Of a DNA stretch of 64,000 nucleotides, positions 41,480 through 50,161 are shown in pieces. The stretch is taken from contig NZ_KB905472.1 in assembly GCF_000382445.1 (NCBI RefSeq), positions 1,410,276-1,474,275 on the forward strand, in the 5' to 3' direction. The notes below the pieces were generated by a model. It saw only the letters and a program-made list of their open reading frames with translations, was not told where the DNA came from and searched no databases. A program made the position numbers and the translations under genes. Source of the DNA: Phocaeicola massiliensis B84634 = Timone 84634 = DSM 17679 = JCM 13223 (lineage in GTDB: Bacteria > Bacteroidota > Bacteroidia > Bacteroidales > Bacteroidaceae). The stretch's first letter is position 1, and the number at the start of each line of letters is the position of its first letter.

Positions 41480-43267
41480 TTATTTAAAGATTAGCCTTTT
41501 ATCTTCTTCCGCAAATAACACAGCAGTATTTACCAGCGCCAGATGAGAATAAGCTTGTGGGAAATTACCCAATTGCTCTTTTGTTTCGAAATCAATATCT
41601 TCACTGAACAGGCCCAAATGGTTTGAATATTGCAAAATTTCATCGAACAGACAGCGTGCTTCGTCTTTTTCCCCGATGACATAAAGTGCACGGATCAGCC
41701 AAAATGTACAGATGGTAAAGGCCGAAGAAGGACAGCCAAAATCATCATGAGTATTATAGCGGTACATCAATCCTTTGTGTAACAAGGATTTCTTGACGGC
41801 TTTCACTGTTTTATGATAACGAATATCATCAGCATCTATAAATCCATAAGGTTCCATTAACAGTAAAGAAGAGTCCAAATCCAGATTGCCGTATGCTTGT
41901 GAAAAACTTTGTATTTCTTCCTTCCATCCGTTTCTCATAACATCCGCTTTAATTGCATCCGCTTCTTCTTCCCAACGTCGGCTATTCTCATATTTATTCA
42001 GAATACGGGCTATGCGGGCTCCTCTGTCCAAAGCAACCCAACACATCACTTTGGACGAAACGAAATGCTGTCCTTCACCCCGTATCTCCCAAATTCCTTT
42101 ATCAGGCTTTCTCCAATTTTCCATCACAGTCGTCATAATACTTTTCACCATTTCCCACATATCTTCTATTTCATCCAATGTACCTGGCATCAACCGGTAA
42201 TATTGGTAAATCAAGTCCATCAGATAGCCGAATGAATCATTCTGCCTTTGATGATAAGCATCATTGCCGATACGCACCGGTTGGGAATTTTTATATCCTG
42301 AAAGATGGTCGAGTATAACTTCAGTCAATTTCCTTTCCCCACGAATGCCATACATTATTTGATAAGTGTCGTGCTCGGCAACAAAAGTAGATTGTATGAA
42401 TTTCATGAATTTGCGGGCTGCATCGGCATGACCTATCTTGAAAAGAGTCTCTATGGACATGGAGGCATCCCGCAACCAACAAAAACGATAATCCCAATTG
42501 CGTACTTCTCCCACAGATTCGGGCAGGCTGGTAGTAAGAGAAGCTAACACCGCGCCATTATAAAAAGACATCATCTTCAGGGTGAGTAAGCTACGCTCTA
42601 TTATATCGTTGTAAATAGTAAACTTTCTTGTACGATCCGTCCAGTTCAACCAATAAACCAACGTGCGGCAATACTCCAGTTTCTCACGCTCTATATCAAC
42701 AGGCATCACCTTTTCATTGTATGAAAGGAGGAAAAATTCATCTTTCTCTAATATAAATTCCTGATGGTCTACAATACCTTGCAACGGCAAAGAGGAATAC
42801 AGATATTGTCTGTCCTTGTTGTTAGAAGAAGAATAGGTTTCAATATACCGGGAAGTTACATTAAAAAACGCTTTTCCACGAGCATAGTCGGGAGCCGGAT
42901 GGTAATTGACTTTAATGCGGGGACGACCTTTAATCCAGCGGATATAACGATAGACCTCAGCCGGACGATAATATTCCTTATTATCATATAACTCATAACA
43001 AGGCATAAAGTCGACTACCGCAAATTCATCTTGCTCTGACACAAAAGTAGTGGAAAGAATATTGGTATGGGGAACATACGATTGGATGGTGTGATAGTCT
43101 TCTGAAACTTCAAAACCAAAAGTCCCGCCTTTTTCACAATCCAGAAGAGCTGCAAAAATAGAAGGTGAATCAAAATTTGGAAAACATAGCCATTCAATAC
43201 TTCCTTTTTCGGAAATCAGTGCGGCTGTGCAGCAATTACCGATTACACCGTAATTCAAATTGTCCAT
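41480..43267 (-). CDS. Glycoside hydrolase family 15 (glucoamylase/trehalase-like)
   Basis: A 595-residue GH15 enzyme. NLNYGVIGNCCTAALISEKG and IEWLCFPNFDSPSIFAALLD start the N-terminal beta-sandwich, and VGEVRNWDYRFCWLRDASMS is the conserved catalytic-domain segment. The family includes glucoamylases and acid trehalases. It has no signal peptide, so it acts in the cytoplasm, and lies 18 bases downstream of the trehalose synthesis gene, which makes trehalose or a trehalose-linked glucan the likely substrate (inference). Confidence 0.88.
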   Translation of the reverse strand: MDNLNYGVIGNCCTAALISEKGSIEWLCFPNFDSPSIFAALLDCEKGGTFGFEVSEDYHTIQSYVPHTNILSTTFVSEQDEFAVVDFMPCYELYDNKEYYRPAEVYRYIRWIKGRPRIKVNYHPAPDYARGKAFFNVTSRYIETYSSSNNKDRQYLYSSLPLQGIVDHQEFILEKDEFFLLSYNEKVMPVDIEREKLEYCRTLVYWLNWTDRTRKFTIYNDIIERSLLTLKMMSFYNGAVLASLTTSLPESVGEVRNWDYRFCWLRDASMSIETLFKIGHADAARKFMKFIQSTFVAEHDTYQIMYGIRGERKLTEVILDHLSGYKNSQPVRIGNDAYHQRQNDSFGYLMDLIYQYYRLMPGTLDEIEDMWEMVKSIMTTVMENWRKPDKGIWEIRGEGQHFVSSKVMCWVALDRGARIARILNKYENSRRWEEEADAIKADVMRNGWKEEIQSFSQAYGNLDLDSSLLLMEPYGFIDADDIRYHKTVKAVKKSLLHKGLMYRYNTHDDFGCPSSAFTICTFWLIRALYVIGEKDEARCLFDEILQYSNHLGLFSEDIDFETKEQLGNFPQAYSHLALVNTAVLFAEEDKRLIFK

Positions 43268-43285
43268 GGTTATTTTTTTGTAATG

Positions 43286-45538
43286 TTAGTGGTTTATTAT
43301 CCGTTTTAAAAAATCTATAGCCGATGATAGCTGCCCTTTCAAACCACTTTTCAAGGCTGCTTTCACCACGCTTTTATCTGTCAGCCGTTGTAAAAACGGC
43401 AAGGTGTCTGTCTGTACGGGCAGATTGTAACGTGCACTCTCGGATGCTGTACCAATCTTTACAGTCACAGCAGTAACAGGCAGGGCTTTAAACATATCAT
43501 CATCCGTGGTATCATCTCCCATTGCCAGGATAAAATCATATCGGGTGGCAAGCAAAAGCCTGTTTACTTCTGAACCTTTGGTAAATTCGGGAGATTTTAT
43601 TTCTATCACCTTATTACCTTGCATGATTTGCAAATTCTGTTTCAAGCAAATAGATATCAAGGAATTGACCAACTGTTGTGCACGTAATCTGCCCAACCAT
43701 GCATCGGCCTCACGATAATGCCAGGCAAGTGCCGTTTCTTTGACTTCAAGATGGGAGCGAGGAGTCTTGCTGACAAATAATTTTAATATAGAAAGCAATC
43801 CGGGGCTCCATTCCTGCGCGTGTACATTCTTGTGCCATACACCATTCTCTTTATAAAAGGCCACATGTTCGGCTGCAAAGGAAAGAGGCAGTGCACCCAA
43901 CCATTTCTCTAAAGTAAAATGGTCACGTCCGCTGTTTATTACCACATGATTCAAGGGGTCGGCAGTCAGTTTCTGCAATGTATCCAGCAATTGCGGAGTA
44001 GGAGAGGCATCTTCCGGCCTTTTCTGAAAAGGAACCAGCGTCCCGTCATAATCCAATAAAATCAAACGCTTTTTAGCATGTAAGTATTGATGCTGAATTT
44101 CCTGCATATTCTGTGATCCTATCTTCTTAAGAAGCATGGTTTTGTTTTTATGTGCCACTTCCTGCCATTCATTTACAAAATCGGCAGCCCATTTATTGAC
44201 AGTCTGTACGGATACAATAGACTGCATACGGTGCATCCGTTCTTTCTGTTCTTCAAACGGCATTTCCAATGCCCGGCAAATGGCATTTTCTATCTGCTCC
44301 GTATCATTGGGATTAACCAGTAAGGCGTCGGTCAGTTCCACAGCGGCACCGGCCATTTCACTTAAAACCAATACACCGGGATTGTCTTGCTTGACAGCAA
44401 CATACTCTTTGGCAACCAAGTTCATTCCGTCACGCAAAGGAGTGACTAATGCAATATCAGCTATAAAATACATGGCAGCCAATTCTTCGAATGAAAAACC
44501 ATGATAAAAATAGCAGACCGGAGTCCAGTTCATTGTAGAATATCGTCCGTTGATAGAACCTATTTCCTCGTCAATCCGGGTTTTCAATTCGGCATAACTG
44601 CCTACATGATCACGTGAAGGAACTATGACCATAGCCAGTGTTACCTTGCCATGATATTCGGGATGGTGTTCCAAAAAAGAGGCAAATCCATAAAGACGGT
44701 GCAAAATACCTTTACTATAATCCAAACGGTCTACCGATAGGATAAGTTTATGTTTGCCAAACAAGAGACGGGTTCGTTCTATAGCTTTCCAAACATTTTT
44801 TTGTTGTGACACATTGTGGTAAAGGTCATAATTTATCCCCATCGGAAGTGCATCAACGCGCACAATGCGACTGCCTATCCGGGTTTCATCCAAACTGAAA
44901 TCCATATGGAGTACCCGTTCGGCCGCGCTGATGAAATGACGCATATAGTCATGTGTATGAAATGCGATAAAATCGGCTCCTAACAATCCTTTCAGTATTT
45001 CGGCACGTTCAGGCAGAATTCGGAATAACTCATAAGATGGAAACGGAATGTGATGGAAATAGCCGATATGCAACCGGGGAAGCTCTTGGCGGAGCATTTC
45101 CGGAAGTAACATCAACTGATAATCTTGTACCCAGACCCAATCATCCGGTTCCACAAGGCGGATGATTTCCCGACAAAACAAAGCGTTAACCTCTTGGTAA
45201 GATTGCCAGAAACTCTTTCTATATAATGTATAGGCAAAGAAATAGTGGCATAAAGGCCACAGGGTACTGTTACTGTATCCCTCATAATAGTTCTTATATT
45301 GCTCATCGGATAAAAATATGGGATGGAGATTCATTTCCTCCAACCGGTGACAGATATCCTGTTTTTCTTCCTCTTTGTCTGTACAGATTCCGGGCCACCC
45401 CACCCAATGTTTCTCGTAATTGCCTTGTAGGGAATTTAGGCCCGTTGTCAGACCTCCTTCACTACGTGAGAAAACAAAGGTATCTTTTTCTGCGACAGCC
45501 TTCACGGGCAGTCTGTTTGATATGATATACAATTTCAT
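43286..45538 (-). CDS. otsA/otsB: Fused trehalose-6-phosphate synthase/phosphatase
   Basis: Start at 45538 (MKLYIISNRLPVKAVAEKDT). The 750-residue protein has an OtsA (GT20) domain first: EGGLTTGLNSLQ, DWVWVQDYQLMLLPEMLRQE, HIGYFHHIPFPSYELFRILP, SVDRLDYSKGI and TPLRDGMNLVAKEYVA. A HAD-type OtsB domain follows from about residue 500: LILLDYDGTLVPFQKRPEDA and LAMGDDTTDDDMFKAL. It makes trehalose from UDP-glucose and glucose-6-phosphate via trehalose-6-phosphate. Operon with the GH15 gene. Upstream palindromes and a -24/-12-like element suggest stress-linked control. Confidence 0.95.
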   Translation of the reverse strand: MKLYIISNRLPVKAVAEKDTFVFSRSEGGLTTGLNSLQGNYEKHWVGWPGICTDKEEEKQDICHRLEEMNLHPIFLSDEQYKNYYEGYSNSTLWPLCHYFFAYTLYRKSFWQSYQEVNALFCREIIRLVEPDDWVWVQDYQLMLLPEMLRQELPRLHIGYFHHIPFPSYELFRILPERAEILKGLLGADFIAFHTHDYMRHFISAAERVLHMDFSLDETRIGSRIVRVDALPMGINYDLYHNVSQQKNVWKAIERTRLLFGKHKLILSVDRLDYSKGILHRLYGFASFLEHHPEYHGKVTLAMVIVPSRDHVGSYAELKTRIDEEIGSINGRYSTMNWTPVCYFYHGFSFEELAAMYFIADIALVTPLRDGMNLVAKEYVAVKQDNPGVLVLSEMAGAAVELTDALLVNPNDTEQIENAICRALEMPFEEQKERMHRMQSIVSVQTVNKWAADFVNEWQEVAHKNKTMLLKKIGSQNMQEIQHQYLHAKKRLILLDYDGTLVPFQKRPEDASPTPQLLDTLQKLTADPLNHVVINSGRDHFTLEKWLGALPLSFAAEHVAFYKENGVWHKNVHAQEWSPGLLSILKLFVSKTPRSHLEVKETALAWHYREADAWLGRLRAQQLVNSLISICLKQNLQIMQGNKVIEIKSPEFTKGSEVNRLLLATRYDFILAMGDDTTDDDMFKALPVTAVTVKIGTASESARYNLPVQTDTLPFLQRLTDKSVVKAALKSGLKGQLSSAIDFLKRIINH

Positions 45539-45568
45539 TTTTATGTAATTCTTTTTTTCAGTTAGATG

Positions 45569-45845
45569 ACAAAAGTCATACCACCAACTTAAATATCTTA
45601 TTATCAATATGGTATATACTTGTTGATTAGTTTATACTTTTTCAATATGAAAGCCTTTTTTCTAAAATGGGAAATGAAATAGCCGAAAGATAAAAGTGCA
45701 ATTTTTGTAATGGCATCGATTTTGATTTATATAGAGTATAACGCTATCAACTTATAGAAAAGGTAGCGAGCAAACAATAATAAACAACTGATTAACAAAT
45801 TAATAAAGATGAAACTAGTAAGAATATAGCTTTCCAATATGGAAA
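45569..45845. promoter_or_regulatory. Shared upstream region of otsA/otsB and the aspartokinase-like gene
   Basis: The 360-base gap has no gene. It contains several dyads with a CA-ATA-TG core: TATCAATATGGTA (about 45602-45614), TTTCAATATGAAA (45640-45652) and TTTCCAATATGGAAA (45831-45845). These resemble the kdp palindrome TTTTCAAAATGAAAA. Sigma-54-like elements: TGGTATGACTTTTGT on the minus strand (45583-45569) and TGGCATCGATTTTGAT on the plus strand (45711-45726); both deviate from GG-N10-GC in the last pair. Confidence 0.4.
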
Positions 45846-45898
45846 TTTGCCTGTTAAAATGAAAAAGAAACTCCAAAAGAATAAAATGCAATACAAAA

Positions 45899-47245
45899 AT
45901 GAAAGTATATAATTTAGAAAATATTAAATCTGCTGCCGAACTGAAACATCGGACTGAAGCAATTAGTATGAACGAACGTTCTATTATAGTGCTCGACACT
46001 TTTACCGGCATTGCCCAAAAGCTGCAAGCTGTTTCTATTTCTTTATTCCATCTCGATATCGAAAAGGTTATGAATCAATTGCAGGATTTCGAGAATGATT
46101 GTGGAAATTGGCTGGACAATCTTCTTTCCTCCGAAATGCAGAAAGCAGAAGCTGCCAAAGAAATAAAAGTACACATCAATCAAATTTCCCGTTTATGTAA
46201 TGAAAATCCGAACATCATTGACGATCATGAGATTATGGCTCACGGAGCAATGATATCCTCTCTTATTCTGTCACATTATTTAGAAGAATGTACGAAAAAG
46301 AACTTCATCTTGAACTCATGTCATTTCATGCGACTAGGGCTTGATCGGAAACCGGATATAAAGTATGTGAAAAAAAATGTAGAAGAACTGATGAAAGACT
46401 GTCCCGATGTTCCCATTCTTATTACCCAAAGCCGTTTGTGTAAAAATGCATATGATGAAGTGGATTTCTTCCCACAAATAGGAAATGAGTATTATGCCAC
46501 TGTTATCGGGGCTGTATTCCATGCGGATGAAATTATAACATCCTTACGTTCTGATGAAATTTGTTTCCGAGGTATGGAACATACTCGGACTCTTACATAC
46601 GGTGAAGCCGAGAATTTTATTGATAGCGGCATTGCATTGCTTCATCCGGAATGTATTCCGCTGGCGCGCACCGTCGGTATGGCCATTGTATTGATAAAAA
46701 CACCGGAAGATACATTACGGATATCATCAGAAAAAACAGGAACAAAAGTAAAAGCTGCTGTTTCACGCAGAGGTGTGGTCTTTGTCAAACTTCGTTCGTT
46801 GGGGGTTCTTACTTCTTATCTATTTATAGGCAAAGTATTTGATGTGTTCGAGAAATATAAGGTTCCTGTCTATTTAGCGACTTCCTCTAATGTGAGTGTT
46901 TCATTGGCTGTGAAATGTAGCAACGACACATTACGCCTGATATATCGTGAATTACATAAGTATGCGGAAATAGGAATGGAAACAGAAATGTCTGTGGTCA
47001 GCGTTATTGGCGATCTAAATTGGGAAAAGCATACAGGGTTGGAAGCCAGAATTATAGAAACGCTGAAAGAGATGCCGGTATGTATGATTTCATACGGCAG
47101 CAGTACTCACAATCTTTCAGTGCTGGTACGGGAACAAGATAGAGAAAAGGCATTAATGACACTGTGCAAAGCCTTTCTGGATATTCCATCAGAAAAATTT
47201 GATGTAATAAAACAAACTCAATTACAAGACTCTTTTGTCATGTGA
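45899..47245 (+). CDS. Degenerate aspartokinase-like protein with ACT domains
   Basis: A 448-residue protein aligned by eye with aspartokinases: SIIVLDTFTGIAQKLQAVSI (for VVSAMSGVTN), IGNEYYATVIGAVFHADEII (for GRGGSDxTAxxLAxxLxADE), RTLTYGEAENFIDSGIALLH PECI, and two C-terminal ACT modules (RSLGVLTSYLFIGKVFDVFE; SVVSVIGDLNWEKHTGLEAR). The N-terminal KFGGTS phosphate loop, the GRGGSD motif and the DVDG motif are all missing, so aspartate phosphorylation is unlikely. A regulatory or ligand-sensing role is inferred. It stands alone with its own terminator. Confidence 0.75.
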   Translation: MKVYNLENIKSAAELKHRTEAISMNERSIIVLDTFTGIAQKLQAVSISLFHLDIEKVMNQLQDFENDCGNWLDNLLSSEMQKAEAAKEIKVHINQISRLCNENPNIIDDHEIMAHGAMISSLILSHYLEECTKKNFILNSCHFMRLGLDRKPDIKYVKKNVEELMKDCPDVPILITQSRLCKNAYDEVDFFPQIGNEYYATVIGAVFHADEIITSLRSDEICFRGMEHTRTLTYGEAENFIDSGIALLHPECIPLARTVGMAIVLIKTPEDTLRISSEKTGTKVKAAVSRRGVVFVKLRSLGVLTSYLFIGKVFDVFEKYKVPVYLATSSNVSVSLAVKCSNDTLRLIYRELHKYAEIGMETEMSVVSVIGDLNWEKHTGLEARIIETLKEMPVCMISYGSSTHNLSVLVREQDREKALMTLCKAFLDIPSEKFDVIKQTQLQDSFVM

Positions 47246-47263
47246 CCTTCCTGAATAAACAGA

Positions 47264-47296
47264 AGCAACAAATTTGCCCGACAGGTATTTGTTGCT
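47264..47296 (+). terminator. Terminator of the aspartokinase-like gene
   Basis: AGCAACAAAT (47264-47273) pairs with ATTTGTTGCT (47287-47296), followed by TTTGTTTTTG. Confidence 0.75.
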
Positions 47297-47474
47297 TTTG
47301 TTTTTGATTAAATAATTCTTTCCCTTATAAACAAAACAGACATATGGTTGATTACCAGTCCTGAATAACCTTTTAAAATAGTTGCTGTTATCCATTCTTA
47401 ACTTTAATACAGAACAGGAGATAATAAAATGGATTTAAAGCAAACAAAGAACATCTCTGTTAAAATACTTTTTG

Positions 47475-47482
47475 TATATTTG
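47475..47482 (+). promoter_or_regulatory. -7 box of the CAT-like gene
   Basis: TATATTTG, 74 bases before the ATG at 47557. The leader between them is AT-rich without other features. Confidence 0.5.
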
Positions 47483-47556
47483 CAACAATACGTTTTATCG
47501 TTAAAATAGTTGTAACAGAAATAATACACATAAAAGAAAAACAGAGTAAATAGAAA

Positions 47557-48192
47557 ATGAAGCGAGTTATTAATCTGGACAATTGGAATAGAAAAGAGCA
47601 TTTTAAATTCTTCTCGGCTCTCGATGACCCTTTTTGGGGAATTACCACGACTGTTGATTTCACAAGCATATATCAACAAAGTAAAAATATGGAAGTTTCT
47701 TTTTTTCTTTATTCTGTGCACTTCCTATTGAAATGTATCAATGCGACTACTGCATTCAAATTACGTATAGAAAACGGAGAAGTAGTAGAATATGATAAAA
47801 TCAATATTTCGCCCACTATCGGAAGAGAGGACGGAACTTTCGGCTTTGGATTTTTTGAGTATGACACAGATCTTTCCTTATTTATTGAAAATGCAGAAAA
47901 GGAAATACATAGAGTAAAAAACAGTACCGGACTTTCTTTTTCCAAGGACACAGCAAGAGCGGATGTCATCCGTTATTCGGCTCTGCCCTGGTTTGCCTTT
48001 TCCGAGATGAAACATGCCGGTTCAATTCAAACAGGAGATTCTATACCCAAAATTTCCACAGGTAAGCTGATACAAGAAAAAAAGAAACTTTTGCTTCCTA
48101 TATCCATCAGTGTCCACCATGGCTTGGTGGATGGACGAAATGTTGCTGAATTTATACAGAACGTAAAAGACGGACAAAATAATACATTATGA
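47557..48192 (+). CDS. Chloramphenicol-acetyltransferase-like O-acetyltransferase
   Basis: A 211-residue CatA-type acyltransferase. The catalytic His motif is LPISISVHHGLVDGRNVAEF (HHxxxDG). The N-terminus (VINLDNWNRKEHFKFFSALD DPF-type) and FSKDTARADVIRYSALPWFAF also match the CAT fold. It lies on the chromosome without a mobile element next to it. Similar Bacteroidetes proteins are often annotated as CAT, but resistance is not proven by sequence. A HAD phosphatase gene follows after 36 bases. Confidence 0.85.
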   Translation: MKRVINLDNWNRKEHFKFFSALDDPFWGITTTVDFTSIYQQSKNMEVSFFLYSVHFLLKCINATTAFKLRIENGEVVEYDKINISPTIGREDGTFGFGFFEYDTDLSLFIENAEKEIHRVKNSTGLSFSKDTARADVIRYSALPWFAFSEMKHAGSIQTGDSIPKISTGKLIQEKKKLLLPISISVHHGLVDGRNVAEFIQNVKDGQNNTL

Positions 48193-48228
48193 TATGATTG
48201 CTCTCTCTTCCTATTCTAATAATAAAAC

Positions 48229-48918
48229 ATGAAAAATAAAATAGAATTTATCGCTTTTGATGCCGATGACACTCTTTGGGAAAATGAACTTTATTTTCAA
48301 GAGTTGGAACACAAATTTTGTCATCTTCTGAGGAAATATTCACCGGCTCCTTCCGTATCAGAAGAATTGTTCAAGACAGAAATAAAAAATCTGCATATCT
48401 ATGGTTATGGACTGAAAGGAATGCTGCTTTGCATGATTGAAACCATTTGCAAAGTTATTAATGGAGAAGGAGACCTCAATCTCGTAAAAGAAATCCTCCG
48501 TTCAGGTCAGGAACTTCTGCAAAGACCAATCACATTATTGGACGGTGTGCAAGAAGTCATATCAGCCTTGCACGAAAATTATAAATTAGTATTGGCCACC
48601 AAAGGTGATTTGTTCGATCAAAAAAGAAAGATTTCTGCGTCCGGATTACAAGAATACTTTTGCCACATAGAAATAATGAGCGACAAGAAAAATGCGGATT
48701 ATAAAAGATTGCTTGATCATTTAGGGTGTAAGGCAGAAAATTTACTGATGATAGGTAATTCGATAAAGTCGGATATTATTCCCATATTGGAACTCGGAGG
48801 TTATGCAGCCTATGTACCTCATCATGTCACTTGGGCACACGAACAATACGAAGGAGAAGTAACGCACTCCCACTTTATTAAGTTGAATAACATTAAAGAG
48901 ATACAAAACTATCTTTAG
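48229..48918 (+). CDS. HAD-family hydrolase
   Basis: A 229-residue phosphatase-like protein. Motif I is IEFIAFDADDTLWENELYFQ with both Asp residues, motif II VLATKGD, and the late motif LLMIGNSIKSDIIPILELGG (GNSxKSD). A helical cap lies between motifs I and II. Substrate unknown. It is 36 bases after the CAT-like gene and likely in its transcript. Confidence 0.88.
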   Translation: MKNKIEFIAFDADDTLWENELYFQELEHKFCHLLRKYSPAPSVSEELFKTEIKNLHIYGYGLKGMLLCMIETICKVINGEGDLNLVKEILRSGQELLQRPITLLDGVQEVISALHENYKLVLATKGDLFDQKRKISASGLQEYFCHIEIMSDKKNADYKRLLDHLGCKAENLLMIGNSIKSDIIPILELGGYAAYVPHHVTWAHEQYEGEVTHSHFIKLNNIKEIQNYL

Positions 48919-49021
48919 TTTTTGCCATACTCCATTCTCCACGTGGTAACTCTTTGAACAAAAATACCACGTCCGGCAAGACTCAAAAAAGGATAAGTCA
49001 CTCTATACAACAAAAAAGGGT

Positions 49022-49159
49022 TGTCAAAACGTGGATAATGCTGTCGTTTCGTTCGTAGGGGCGAGGTTCGCTCGCCCGAAAACAGTTTGCTTTGTGTCTT
49101 CGGGCAGGCAAACCCTGCCCCTACAGTTGACGATTGGATAGTCCGGTTTCGTTTTGACA
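49022..49159. repeat. MITE/REP-like nested inverted repeat, about 140 bp
   Basis: Outer arms TGTCAAAACG (49022-49031) and CGTTTTGACA (49150-49159) enclose an inner pair, GTAGGGGCGAGGTTCGCTCG... and ...GGGCAGGCAAACCCTGCCCC TAC, about 26 bases each with five mismatches. GC-rich arms of the type GTAGGGGCAGGGTTTGCCTG are common dispersed repeats in Bacteroidales genomes. It lies just past the porin gene at the end of the kdp operon. Confidence 0.7.
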
Positions 49160-49186
49160 CTTCCTTTTGTTAAAAAAATCACATAT

Positions 49187-49888
49187 TTAAAACCCAATAC
49201 TTAATCCGGCTATCAGATAAGTTTTGTCAAATGAGGGCGAAACAATAGCCTGTACAAACAAAGGCAAAGAAAAATGATCTGTAATATTAATGTTCTTGGA
49301 AGCTTTTAGAGCAATATCTGTAAAAGCAGCACCATCAGCATCATACATTCCTTTCCAAGGAGTGAAACCAACGGAAGGAGTGAGCGTAATTTCTGCCGGG
49401 CAAGCAATATTATAAGAAGCATTGATATAAGTGGAATAAGCACGATCACCGTCTTTGTTATCGTCTCCTCCCGCAAACATGGTAGACCAACTCAAGGTCA
49501 GAGGAAAGTTCTCGCCGAAATTATAAGCTAATGTTCCTTCAAAATGATGATCATGTTTATAATCCCCGTAGGGCATGGTGATGCCATTCCACCAATAGTC
49601 GGTCACTGTAATACCTAAACCGCCAATGGTATAACTCAAATTGATGTCAAACTCTTGTGCACCGTCTGTCTTGGTCAGGCTCTGACTCCCCCAAGCAGAC
49701 AAAGAAAGATTGCCGTAAGATAATCCTAATGTAGGCTGTACAGAAAATCCTGAATTCTGGTAAGCGCCACGCCAAATGTAATCACTTACAAAATCCGCCT
49801 TAGCCGTTACGTTAAATTCTTGTGCTTTTATCACTCCAGGCAACAGTAAAGCCAGCACCAAGACCACTTTTTTCAAATTCTTTTTCAT
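49187..49888 (-). CDS. Kdp-linked outer-membrane porin-like protein (TorF/Gcw_chp-like)
   Basis: A 233-residue protein with a signal peptide (VVLVLALLLPGVIKAQ) and a beta-rich body. FNVTAKADFVSDYIWRGAYQ matches the start of TorF-type putative porins (SDYIxRG). The C-terminus TYLIAGLSIGF ends with Phe, as outer-membrane barrels do. It is the last gene of the kdp cluster and may provide ion passage across the outer membrane, or sense envelope state; both are inference. Paralogous to 33424-34149. Confidence 0.75.
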   Translation of the reverse strand: MKKNLKKVVLVLALLLPGVIKAQEFNVTAKADFVSDYIWRGAYQNSGFSVQPTLGLSYGNLSLSAWGSQSLTKTDGAQEFDINLSYTIGGLGITVTDYWWNGITMPYGDYKHDHHFEGTLAYNFGENFPLTLSWSTMFAGGDDNKDGDRAYSTYINASYNIACPAEITLTPSVGFTPWKGMYDADGAAFTDIALKASKNINITDHFSLPLFVQAIVSPSFDKTYLIAGLSIGF

Positions 49889-50017
49889 CTTAAAAAATTA
49901 AACTAATCAATATTCGTGTTTTACATATTTCTACTATTTCCTTCTTATTGTCTGAAAGGAAATATCCATTTTGAGTTTTTCTGAATCAAGATGCATCATT
50001 CAATAGGGTGATGCACG

Positions 50018-50122
50018 TCAAAGATCAAGAATCCATGTTATCAAAGCAAAGAACAATACAATGATAGCCACAGCTTCTAGAGCCGACAGACTCTCGGTAT
50101 CCAGGAAACTTCTCTTTTTCAT
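50018..50122 (-). CDS. 34-residue single-helix membrane protein between kdpC and the porin
   Basis: ATG at 50122 to TGA at 50018. The product begins MKKRSFLDTESLSALEAVAI and continues into a hydrophobic helix ending TWILDL. A basic N-terminus followed by one helix gives an inner-membrane protein with N-terminus inside. It is in the right strand and place for the kdp transcript. No family recognised; it may be a small regulatory or stabilising subunit, or the partner of the porin. Confidence 0.6.
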   Translation of the reverse strand: MKKRSFLDTESLSALEAVAIIVLFFALITWILDL

Positions 50123-50161
50123 GACGCACATCTTCCTAATTTAATGACTATATATTTTTTA

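Noticed and set aside
43506-44504. Plus-strand frames within the trehalose gene
   Set aside because: Antisense shadows of the strongly recognised OtsA/OtsB fusion.
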